Shown: in pieces, positions 19,810 to 27,134 of the stretch
Layout: each line of letters opens with the position of its first letter
Position numbering within the stretch: position 1 is the stretch's first letter
Source of the DNA: Moraxella caprae DSM 19149
Lineage (GTDB): Bacteria > Pseudomonadota > Gammaproteobacteria > Pseudomonadales > Moraxellaceae
Direction of reading: 5' to 3'
Assembly: GCF_000426885.1 (NCBI RefSeq)
Contig: NZ_AUGF01000012.1
Span: 17,324 to 81,323, forward strand
DNA: 64,000 bases
Translations under genes and position numbers: made by a program
The notes under the pieces: model-generated
Seen by the model: the letters and a program-made list of their open reading frames with translations, nothing else
What the model was told of the DNA's origin: nothing
The model's database searches: none

Positions 19810-19875
19810 TGTAGGGGGTGCTGAGCACGCCTTGCACAGTATGTTATCCAAGGGTGTGCTCAGCACACTCCTACA
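19810..19875. repeat. Family D REP-like palindrome, full copy
   Basis: TGTAGGGGGTGCTGAGCACGCC and, 20 bases on, GGGTGTGCTCAGCAC with CTCCTACA form an imperfect inverted repeat of about 23 bases per arm. Each arm also has its own small palindrome GTGCTGAGCAC. Confidence 0.75.
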
Positions 19876-20083
19876 AACCTGTGGTAAATATCAAGTTGGT
19901 CGGGTGTACATAACCCAATAACCATATCATGGTCGCCACGACATAAATAATTGCAGATAACACAAGACCAAGCCATATGCCAGTATCATTATAGGGGCGG
20001 ACATAACCGCCAATAAATGTACATATCGTACCAAAAATAATCGCCCCAGTCAGCCAAAGAATAAAGAATAATATCAATATCAT
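19871..20083 (-). CDS. Small two-helix membrane protein, unknown
   Basis: 70 residues, almost all hydrophobic, with two predicted helices (ILFFILWLTGAIIFG and VLSAIIYVVATMIWLLG) joined by a short polar loop. I do not recognise a family. The stop codon TAG is formed by the TTGTAGG edge of the family D palindrome. It is followed upstream by another small membrane ORF on the same strand. Confidence 0.5.
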   Translation of the reverse strand: MILILFFILWLTGAIIFGTICTFIGGYVRPYNDTGIWLGLVLSAIIYVVATMIWLLGYVHPTNLIFTTGL

Positions 20084-20114
20084 GGGGTTGTTTTCTTGAT
20101 TTAGTTTATCAGGT

Positions 20115-20160
20115 TTTGTTAAATTTCAATAAAATGTTACCAATGGTAGGCACGCCCTAA
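20115..20160. repeat. Family A fragment, copy g
   Basis: Only one end is left: TAAAATGTTACCAATGG then GGCACGCCC TA, matching the R2-type terminus of copy f. Confidence 0.7.
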
Positions 20161-20178
20161 ATATGATTTTTATTATTT

Positions 20179-20325
20179 TTAAAAAAATTCGATGAGCGAC
20201 TCCAAAAACCCTTGAATAAAAGCACACAAAGCCACAGCCAAAATAATCAAAGGTATTGCCAATATAGGAAATAATAAACAAAGTGCAATCAATACCCCAA
20301 TAAATAAACCTAAGAGTGACGTCAT
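20179..20325 (-). CDS. Very small hydrophobic protein, unknown
   Basis: 48 residues reading MTSLLGLFIGVL, followed by a long hydrophobic run, and ending QGFLESLIEFF. One or two membrane helices. AAAGG lies about nine bases before the ATG at 20325. No family recognised. With the neighbour at 19871-20083 it forms a tandem of tiny membrane proteins inside the Moco cluster. Confidence 0.4.
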   Translation of the reverse strand: MTSLLGLFIGVLIALCLLFPILAIPLIILAVALCAFIQGFLESLIEFF

Positions 20326-20545
20326 ATCATTTAGCCTTTGATTTGGATTTTTAAATCATACAGCGATTTGGTTTGATGTTCAAGTAGTTTTGTGAGTAAA
20401 TGTTGTGGCTGTACAAATAAAAACCCCATCACCCCACCCCTACCCCCAAAGTAGTATGCTGTTTACCTTTTGGGCGATTGGGGTGGATGCACGGTTTTGC
20501 TACACTTAGCCCATACCCACAACCGAGGCAACGCCTTACGAAGCC
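20326..20545 (+). other. Long moaA leader region with G/C-run complementarity
   Basis: The 220 bases before moaA have no ORF. ACCCCA near 20432 can pair with TGGGGT near 20480, and GGCAACGCCTTACGAAGCC directly precedes the start codon, which has no normal SD. It may be a structured leader. In enterobacteria moaA carries a Moco riboswitch, but I cannot match that consensus here. Confidence 0.3.
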
Positions 20546-21598
20546 ATGAAAACGTCCGTCCCCACCTACCACGCCAAAGCCCCCTTTGCTGACATGGGCG
20601 GGCAAGGCTCACACACTCAACTTGCCCCCACCCCACTTGTGGACGGATTTAACAGACAGCTGACCTACCTACGCCTATCCGTTACCGACTTTTGTAACTT
20701 TCGCTGTGATTACTGCTTGCCGAACGGCTATCAAGGCAAACGACCCGATGACGAGCTGACACTTGCCGAGATTGACACGCTTTTTGACGGCTTTGTCAGT
20801 CTTGGTACAAAAAAAGTACGTCTGACAGGCGGAGAGCCGTCCGTTCGCCGTGATTTGGCGGACATCATTGCCCTTGCCAAACAGCATGGCATTGCCAAAA
20901 TCGCCATCTCATCAAACGGCTACAAACTTGCCAAACACCTATCATCTTGGCAAAACGCTGGGCTTAATCAATTAAATCTTAGCATTGACAGTTTTGATAA
21001 AAACATATTCAAAAAAATCACAGGCTTTGACATATTGCCCACGCTATTAAATGATGTGGATAAATTATTACAAATGACCGACATTAAATTAAAAATGAAC
21101 GGTATTTTAATGCACGATACCGCTTATGATAATTTATTATCCGCCCTTGATTTTGTCAAAGAGCGTCCTGTTACTTATCGCTTTATTGAATTTATGCAAA
21201 CCAGTGATAATGCCGATTTGTTTTTTGCTCAAAATCAAACCGCCCAGTTTATCAAAGACTACCTTGTTACACATGGCTGGCAACCCAAGCCTAAAGTCCA
21301 AGACGATGGACCTGCTATTGAATATATCCACCCTGATTATGCAGGCAGTATTGGCATTATTGAGCCGTATGCCAAAAACTTTTGTGATAGTTGCAATCGC
21401 TTAAGAGTCAGCAGTCTTGGCAAAGTGCATTTGTGCTTATTTGATTCTCAAAATTATGACATTCGCCCTTATCTTGCCACACAAGATAAAAAAGGGCTAA
21501 TGACAGCACTAAAAGGCTTAATGCCAATCAAACCTGAACACCATTATTTAGACAGTCATAGCGGTATGATGAATAATTTATCACTGGTGGGCGGTTAG
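20546..21598 (+). CDS. moaA: GTP 3',8-cyclase (radical SAM)
   Basis: 350 residues. First step of Moco synthesis, turning GTP into 3',8-cyclo-GTP with two Fe-S clusters. Cys50, Cys54 and Cys57 (CNFRCDYC) bind the SAM cluster; a C-terminal set (FCDSCNRLR, then VHLCLF) binds the second. TGGEPSVRRDL is the glycine-rich SAM segment. The protein ends in GG, needed in the family. The N-terminus before residue 35 is longer than usual, so a later start is possible. Confidence 0.96.
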   Translation: MKTSVPTYHAKAPFADMGGQGSHTQLAPTPLVDGFNRQLTYLRLSVTDFCNFRCDYCLPNGYQGKRPDDELTLAEIDTLFDGFVSLGTKKVRLTGGEPSVRRDLADIIALAKQHGIAKIAISSNGYKLAKHLSSWQNAGLNQLNLSIDSFDKNIFKKITGFDILPTLLNDVDKLLQMTDIKLKMNGILMHDTAYDNLLSALDFVKERPVTYRFIEFMQTSDNADLFFAQNQTAQFIKDYLVTHGWQPKPKVQDDGPAIEYIHPDYAGSIGIIEPYAKNFCDSCNRLRVSSLGKVHLCLFDSQNYDIRPYLATQDKKGLMTALKGLMPIKPEHHYLDSHSGMMNNLSLVGG

Positions 21599-21646
21599 TT
21601 ATATCTTATGATATGATATGGCTTTTAATGCATTAGGTGTTCAATC

Positions 21647-22348
21647 ATGACCGCAGAGACAATCACACAAGCAGATGATTTGCCCAGACTTGTTGGCACA
21701 TTAACCGATGTACGAGCAGGCAAGGTAGAGCCGTTCGTGCGTGGCGTGAGTGCCATTAACAAAATAGCGATTGACGGTAGCATGACGGTAAATCTGCTGG
21801 GTCTGTCCGAGGATGAGCAGGCAGAACATAAATTTCATGGCGGACATCTAAAAGCCCTGCATCAAATGCCCATCACGACCTATGACGCCATCAATCAAGA
21901 GTTTAATTTGAACGCACCCATCGGCTCATTGGGCGAGAACCTAACCGTGATGACATCAGGCGAACCGATGTGCGAGGATAATGTCTGCATTGGCGACATT
22001 TATCAGTTTGGCGAGGGCGATGACAGCGTACAGGCGCGTCTGATACAGCCACGTCGCCCCTGCTATAAGATTAATGACAAGCTTGGCAACGCAGGCGTGT
22101 CCTATTTCGTGGCACGAGAGGGCATTGCAGGGTGGTATTATCAGGTGGTGCGAACTGGGGTGCTTCATGCGGACATGCCTGTTTATCTTATTGACCGCCC
22201 TTATCCTTTTGCTAATTTGACGGCGCTGTGGTCATTAATTAACCAAAAATCTGGCATTGAGGCACAGACGGCGGATAAATGGCTTGGTATTGACTGTCTA
22301 GAAATCAGCTGGAAAAAGAAAATCCATGACAAACGTAAAGCTCATTGA
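21647..22348 (+). CDS. MOSC domain protein, YiiM-like
   Basis: A 233-residue MOSC protein. GGHLKALHQMP and QPRRPCYKIND with the conserved Cys match the YiiM branch, which in E. coli uses Moco to reduce N-hydroxylated bases. A small C-terminal 3-alpha-like part follows. It lies 48 bases after moaA within the Moco cluster, which supports a Moco-bound enzyme. The substrate is not known. Confidence 0.88.
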   Translation: MTAETITQADDLPRLVGTLTDVRAGKVEPFVRGVSAINKIAIDGSMTVNLLGLSEDEQAEHKFHGGHLKALHQMPITTYDAINQEFNLNAPIGSLGENLTVMTSGEPMCEDNVCIGDIYQFGEGDDSVQARLIQPRRPCYKINDKLGNAGVSYFVAREGIAGWYYQVVRTGVLHADMPVYLIDRPYPFANLTALWSLINQKSGIEAQTADKWLGIDCLEISWKKKIHDKRKAH

Positions 22349-22382
22349 TATTTTATTTACTTTAATTTAAAAGGGCAATCCT

Positions 22383-22949
22383 ATGTGCAAGATTTGCAAT
22401 AACCCCAACCACATCGCTCCACCAAAAGCGGACAAGCCATTTATTCCGCTCAACATCGCCGTGCTGACCGTCTCGGACACTCGCACGCTGGATGAAGACA
22501 CATCAGGGCAGTATCTGGCGGACAGTATCACAAAGGCAGGACATACGCTCATTGACCGAAAACTCACAACAGATGACATCTACCAAATCCGTGCCGTGAT
22601 GAGTGCGTGGATTGCTGACCCCAATGTTCATGCCGTCATCAGCACGGGCGGTACGGGCTTTTATCATCGGGACAATATGCCAGAGGCGGTGTCGGTGCTG
22701 TTTGACAAAGAAGTGGCAGGCTTTGGCGAGATGTTTCGCCTACTCTCCAAAGATGACATCGGTATGTCCACCTTGCAATCTCGGGCGGTGGCAGGTATGG
22801 CGAACAGCACGGCGATTTTTTGCTTGCCGGGTTCGACAGGGGCGTGTCGCACGGGCTGGGAAGGCATTTTGTTAGAACAGCTTGATAACCGCACACGCCC
22901 ATGCAACTTTGTGCCACATCTTATGCGTCAAAATCCCACGCACAGCTAA
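22383..22949 (+). CDS. moaB: Molybdenum cofactor biosynthesis protein B
   Basis: 188 residues of the MoaB/Mog fold, which adenylates molybdopterin. VLTVSDTRTLDEDTSGQ and ISTGGTGFYHRDNMPEA are the family's signature segments. It is about 10-15 residues longer than usual at the N-terminus, beginning MCKICNNPNH with a CxxC pair. AAGGGCAATCCT precedes the ATG. Mog versus MoaB cannot be separated by eye. Confidence 0.92.
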   Translation: MCKICNNPNHIAPPKADKPFIPLNIAVLTVSDTRTLDEDTSGQYLADSITKAGHTLIDRKLTTDDIYQIRAVMSAWIADPNVHAVISTGGTGFYHRDNMPEAVSVLFDKEVAGFGEMFRLLSKDDIGMSTLQSRAVAGMANSTAIFCLPGSTGACRTGWEGILLEQLDNRTRPCNFVPHLMRQNPTHS

Positions 22950-22952
22950 GCG

Positions 22953-23657
22953 ATGGGCAAAGCCATGAGCGTCATTGGTCTATTGATTTTGGCAGGGGGT
23001 AATTCTCGCCGTATGGGTTCGCCCAAGGCGTTGTTGCCTTTGCCAAATCATCAGACATTGCTTAATTTTCACATCAATAATGCCAATATGTTAAATCTGC
23101 CGATACTCATTGGTGATAATGATAAAGGATTTTTGGATAAGTGTTTTTCAAACAATACCAATTCAATCAATTCATCTGTTGTTATCATTGATGACTATAT
23201 CAAAAATGCAGGGGCATTATCTTGTATATTATCCGCTTTTCATTATTGTCAAACTCATTTTATTAATCAAGATAAATCAACGGACAATAATTTATCCGAT
23301 AAATTTTTGATGGTGATTAGCTGTGATAATTTGATTGATGTTGGTCAAATTTTTAATTTATTAAAAAAGGCTAATTTAAAAAATCATCATGGGGCATATC
23401 TAAAAGACATATCAAGCGATAAAGATTATCCGTTATTAGGCTGTTATTCGTTGTCTTTATATGATGAATTAAAAATATATTTGGATAAGGGCGAGCGGTC
23501 TGTGATGAAATTTTTAAAGGATAAAGATATTTGCCAAATACCCATGCCACTATCCACGCCAACAGATTGGCGAAATCTTGCCAATTTTAATGCGCCCGAT
23601 GAATTTAAATTGGCATTATCGTATTTTAAAAACAACCCACAAAAAGAGCAATCATGA
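22953..23657 (+). CDS. mobA: Molybdenum cofactor guanylyltransferase-like
   Basis: 234 residues of the nucleotidyltransferase fold. The N-terminal loop LAGGNSRRMGSPKALL is the GTP-binding signature; the C-terminal NLANFNAPDEF recalls the MobA ending. GSPK rather than GxDK is closer to MocA-type enzymes, so cytidylyl or guanylyl transfer remains open. Start at 22953 or 22965 (MSVIG), neither with a clear SD. The gene is clearly more AT-rich than its neighbours from about 23040 on. It overlaps moaC by four bases. Confidence 0.8.
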   Translation: MGKAMSVIGLLILAGGNSRRMGSPKALLPLPNHQTLLNFHINNANMLNLPILIGDNDKGFLDKCFSNNTNSINSSVVIIDDYIKNAGALSCILSAFHYCQTHFINQDKSTDNNLSDKFLMVISCDNLIDVGQIFNLLKKANLKNHHGAYLKDISSDKDYPLLGCYSLSLYDELKIYLDKGERSVMKFLKDKDICQIPMPLSTPTDWRNLANFNAPDEFKLALSYFKNNPQKEQS

Positions 23658-24127
23658 ATCTTACCCATTTAGACAAAGACGGCAACATCACCATGGTGGA
23701 CGTGGGCGACAAAATTGCCACCGCACGCACCGCGAGTGCACAGGGCAAGGTGGTGTTCACCCCTGACGTGTACCGCCACATCAAAGACACAGACGGCATG
23801 ACCAAAAAGGGCAGTATCATTCAAACCGCCCACATCGCAGGGATTATGGCAGGCAAAAAAACGCATGAGCTGATACCCTTATGCCACGCCTTGCCCCTTG
23901 ACACCATCAAGATGAGCTTTCGTTATGCCGATGATGAGTGTGCCATCGTGGTGGGGGCGACCGCCAAAGTTACCCATAAGACAGGCGTTGAAATGGAAGC
24001 CCTGACCGCCGTGTCGGTGGCGTGTCTTACCATCTATGACATGACCAAGGCAATCAGCCACGACATCACGATAGAAGGCATTCATCTTGTCCAAAAAACA
24101 GGGGGGAAATCTGATTATGACAAATAA
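23654..24127 (+). CDS. moaC: Cyclic pyranopterin monophosphate synthase
   Basis: 157 residues, usual length. Turns cyclo-GTP into cPMP after MoaA. Signature: ELIPLCHALPLD with the active-site His, then GVEMEALTAVSVACLTIYDM. ATGA overlap with mobA and an 11-base overlap with moaD show an operon. Confidence 0.97.
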   Translation: MNLTHLDKDGNITMVDVGDKIATARTASAQGKVVFTPDVYRHIKDTDGMTKKGSIIQTAHIAGIMAGKKTHELIPLCHALPLDTIKMSFRYADDECAIVVGATAKVTHKTGVEMEALTAVSVACLTIYDMTKAISHDITIEGIHLVQKTGGKSDYDK

Positions 24128-24386
24128 CAATCAACCATTTGATACGATAAGCCTTACCGTGCTGTACTTTGCCAGCCTTGCCGAGCAGGCAGGTAAGGAT
24201 AGCGAGACTGTGCAGGTGGACAGTGATGACTTGACGGTAATTTATGCCAAATTGTCCGCCAAATACGGCTTTGATTTGCCCCAAGACAAGGTAGCAGTTG
24301 CCATCAATCACGAGTTTGGCAGTTGGGGCGATGGCGTGTCATCGGGCGATACAATTGCCTTTATTCCGCCTGTGGCAGGGGGCTGA
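24117..24386 (+). CDS. moaD: Molybdopterin synthase small subunit
   Basis: An 89-residue ubiquitin-like sulfur carrier ending PPVAGG, the Gly-Gly that is thiocarboxylated with the help of MoeB. VLYFASLAEQAGKDSE is the first strand and helix. The start at 24117 overlaps the moaC end; GGGGGGAAA lies upstream as SD. The open frame back to 24087 is not used. Confidence 0.94.
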   Translation: MTNNNQPFDTISLTVLYFASLAEQAGKDSETVQVDSDDLTVIYAKLSAKYGFDLPQDKVAVAINHEFGSWGDGVSSGDTIAFIPPVAGG

Positions 24387-24387
24387 T

Positions 24388-24876
24388 ATGAAAACGGTTC
24401 ATGATAATGCGTTAATCACAAGCCTGCCCAAGGATGAAGCCTATGAGCTTGCCCGAGTGGACGGTTTTGCTTTGTCGGATTGCCCCATTGATGATAGATT
24501 GTTAAAATCGTATCTGCTAAACGACACCGCAGGGGCGCTCGTCACGTTTGAAGGGTGGGTGCGTAACCATAATAATAAGCGAGCGGTGAGCCGTCTGACT
24601 TATTATGGCTATGAACAGCTTGCCATCAACCACGGAGCGAAGCTCATCCGTGAAGCCAAAGCCAAATTTGACATCACACACGCAGTCGCCATTCACCGCA
24701 TTGGCGAGCTTGGCATTGGCGATATGGCGGTGTGGATTGGGGTGTGTGCGTCTCATCGCACGCCTGCTTTTCACGCTTGTGAATGGTTACTGAACGCCAT
24801 CAAAGCCGACATTCCTGTGTGGAAGCAGGAATTTTATGATGACGACAGCAGTTTGTGGTTGTCTAATAATGGTTAG
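24388..24876 (+). CDS. moaE: Molybdopterin synthase catalytic subunit
   Basis: 162 residues. Joins MoaD to convert cPMP to molybdopterin. AGALVTFEGWVRNHN, AIHRIGELGIGDMAVWIGV and the active-site Lys of PVWKQEFYDD are seen. The ATG at 24388 follows the moaD stop by one base, so the pair is coupled. Sequence before this ATG in the same frame lies inside moaD and is not part of the protein. Confidence 0.96.
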   Translation: MKTVHDNALITSLPKDEAYELARVDGFALSDCPIDDRLLKSYLLNDTAGALVTFEGWVRNHNNKRAVSRLTYYGYEQLAINHGAKLIREAKAKFDITHAVAIHRIGELGIGDMAVWIGVCASHRTPAFHACEWLLNAIKADIPVWKQEFYDDDSSLWLSNNG

Positions 24877-24945
24877 GGATGATGGATGGCGACATATCGG
24901 GACGGTAAAATCACCCTGATTTATTTTGATAAATCCCAACCCATT

Positions 24946-24983
24946 TTGATAAATATGGTACAATGTGCCACCATATTTATCAA
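24946..24983. promoter_or_regulatory. Perfect 13-base inverted repeat over the rnz promoter
   Basis: TTGATAAATATGG and CCATATTTATCAA flank a 12-base spacer. An extended -10, TGGTACAAT (24956-24964), lies across the left arm and spacer, so a protein bound here would cover the promoter. An extra TTTTGATAAAT lies 20 bases upstream. Confidence 0.5.
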
Positions 24984-24991
24984 TTAACTCC

Positions 24992-26011
24992 ATGTTCAAA
25001 CTCACCTTTTTAGGCACATCAAGCGGTGTGCCAACTCGTGAACGCAACGTCTCTGCCCTTGCCCTAGAATGCATTGCTAACGCCCATGCCAAACGCAATA
25101 CTTGGCTACTCATCGACTGCGGAGAAGGCACTCAGCATCAGCTCATGAAAAGCCATCTGTCGCCCAATGACTTATCCGCCATACTCATCACGCACACGCA
25201 CGGCGACCACTGCTATGGGCTGGGCGGACTTTTGGCGAGCCTTGGCATGAACAGACGTACCAAGCCTTTGACGCTCATCGCCCCAAAAGCCATTGCCAAA
25301 CTGCTTGATACGCTGACCATCGTGAGTGAGCTACAGTTTAATTATCCCATTGATTTTATTGCCATTGAGGATAATTTGGAGCGTGAATTACCCCTTGATT
25401 TGGGCGACAATCATCGCATTCTTATACGCCTGCACACGCTATCGCACCGCATTGCATCGTTTGGCTTTGAGATTGTCCAGACCCTTGATAAAGACAAACT
25501 TTTGATGGGCAAATTAAAAACCGATAACATCGCCAATAAATATTGGCATGAGATTTTAAAGGCGGATACACCCCTAAGCCTTGATGATAATACCATCAAT
25601 CCGCGTGATTATAAAATCCACACCCAAAGCACCACCAAAATCGTCATCGCAGGCGACAACGACACGCCAAGCCTACTGACCCAAGCCGTCAAAGACTGCC
25701 ACGCTCTCGTCCACGAGGCGACTTATACCGATGATGTCATGCAAAAAATAGTCAGTAAACCTGCCGATCAGGGCGGATTTGACCCTAAGCATTCTAGTGC
25801 CAAAATGGTTGCTCAATTCGCCCACGCCTGCCACGTTCCCATGCTGATATTGACCCATTTTAGTGCCAGATACGCCCCTTTTGATGATGAAACCGCCAAA
25901 CAGCCCAACATGGGGCATATTCGTAAGGAAGTGGAGAGTTATTATGACGGCAAACTGGTGCTGGCAAAGGATTTTTTGCAAGTGGCGGTAGGCTTGGATG
26001 CTATAACTTAA
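24992..26011 (+). CDS. rnz: Ribonuclease Z
   Basis: A 339-residue metallo-beta-lactamase-fold nuclease that trims tRNA 3' ends. LTFLGTSSGVPTRERN at the N-terminus and the zinc motif THTHGDHCYGLGG match RNase Z/ElaC. HEATYTD and LTHFSARY supply further ligands. Length fits the long-form ElaC-type enzymes (about 305-340). The ATG at 24992 gives the family start; the upstream in-frame ATG lies within the inverted repeat. Confidence 0.95.
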   Translation: MFKLTFLGTSSGVPTRERNVSALALECIANAHAKRNTWLLIDCGEGTQHQLMKSHLSPNDLSAILITHTHGDHCYGLGGLLASLGMNRRTKPLTLIAPKAIAKLLDTLTIVSELQFNYPIDFIAIEDNLERELPLDLGDNHRILIRLHTLSHRIASFGFEIVQTLDKDKLLMGKLKTDNIANKYWHEILKADTPLSLDDNTINPRDYKIHTQSTTKIVIAGDNDTPSLLTQAVKDCHALVHEATYTDDVMQKIVSKPADQGGFDPKHSSAKMVAQFAHACHVPMLILTHFSARYAPFDDETAKQPNMGHIRKEVESYYDGKLVLAKDFLQVAVGLDAIT

Positions 26012-26031
26012 CCTAATAAAATCAATAATTT

Positions 26032-27042
26032 ATGAATAAACACATACTCTTGACCCCCCTAACCATCGGCAATCAAACCATTGCCAATCGCCTGATTGTC
26101 GCCCCAATGGCAGGGGTAACCGATAACCCCTTTCGCCGTCTTGCCAAGTCCTTTGGGGCAGGTCATGCCGTCAGCGAGATGATTATTGCCGATACCGCCC
26201 TATACGCCCGCCAAAAGTCGCTGTACCGTGCCAACTTCTCGGGTGAGATTGCTCCCATATCCGCCCAAGTGGCAGGAGCGGAGCCTGATAAACTTGCCCA
26301 AGCGGTGCGATTTCAAGTAGAAAATGGGGCGTGTATCGTGGACATTAACATGGGCTGTCCTGCCAAAAAGGTGTGTCGCAAATTGTCGGGGTCGGCACTT
26401 TTGCAAGACTTAGATTTGGTAAAAAGACTCCTTGACAGTGCGGTAGAGTCGGTTGCCGATTTGGGCGTGCCGATTACCCTAAAAACACGGCTCGGCTTTG
26501 CCAACGGGCAAGAAAATATCCTAACGGTTGCCAAAATTGCCGAAAACGCAGGCATATCCGCCCTTGCCATACACGGACGCACCCGAGAGGATTTTTATAC
26601 AGGCAACGCCCGTTATGAGCTTATCAGGCAAGTCAAGGCAGACGCCAAAATCCCCATCATCGTAAACGGCGACATTGACAGCCCCCAAAAAGCCAAATGG
26701 GTACAAGAGTACACAGGGGCGGATGCGGTCATGATAGGGCGAGCAGGGCAGGGGCGACCGTGGATTTTTCGGGACATTGCCCATTATCTTGCCACAGGTG
26801 AGCTTTTGCCATCGCCTAGCGTGAGTGAACTGCGTGAGATTGTACTGGCTCATTTGGACGAGCTGTATCAATTTTATGGCGAATATTCAGGCTGTCGCAT
26901 TGCCCGCAAACACATCGCTTGGTACACAGGCGGACTTGCCAATTCCAACGCCTTTCGTGAGGCGATGTACCGTGAAGAGACGACAAGCGGACAATATAAA
27001 GTTGTTGATGAGTTTTTAAAAGTCACACAGGCGAATAAATAA
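26032..27042 (+). CDS. dusB: tRNA-dihydrouridine synthase B
   Basis: 336 residues, an FMN enzyme that reduces uridines in tRNA. VAPMAGVTDNPFRRL, DINMGCPAKKVCRKLSGSAL with the catalytic Cys, IHGRTRE and MIGRAGQGRPWIF match DusB. In E. coli and Pseudomonas dusB lies before fis; here it follows rnz and fis is 33 kb away. Confidence 0.96.
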   Translation: MNKHILLTPLTIGNQTIANRLIVAPMAGVTDNPFRRLAKSFGAGHAVSEMIIADTALYARQKSLYRANFSGEIAPISAQVAGAEPDKLAQAVRFQVENGACIVDINMGCPAKKVCRKLSGSALLQDLDLVKRLLDSAVESVADLGVPITLKTRLGFANGQENILTVAKIAENAGISALAIHGRTREDFYTGNARYELIRQVKADAKIPIIVNGDIDSPQKAKWVQEYTGADAVMIGRAGQGRPWIFRDIAHYLATGELLPSPSVSELREIVLAHLDELYQFYGEYSGCRIARKHIAWYTGGLANSNAFREAMYREETTSGQYKVVDEFLKVTQANK

Positions 27043-27134
27043 TCCCATAATCCATCATTTTTTGCAAAACAATCATGGTTTTTTGTGGCATTATCCCCAT
27101 ATTGTTATAAAAGCATTTATCAAGTAGGACTTTT

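Noticed and set aside
24298..24387. N-terminal extension of moaE
   Set aside because: It lies inside moaD in another frame; the ATG at 24388 gives the normal MoaE start.
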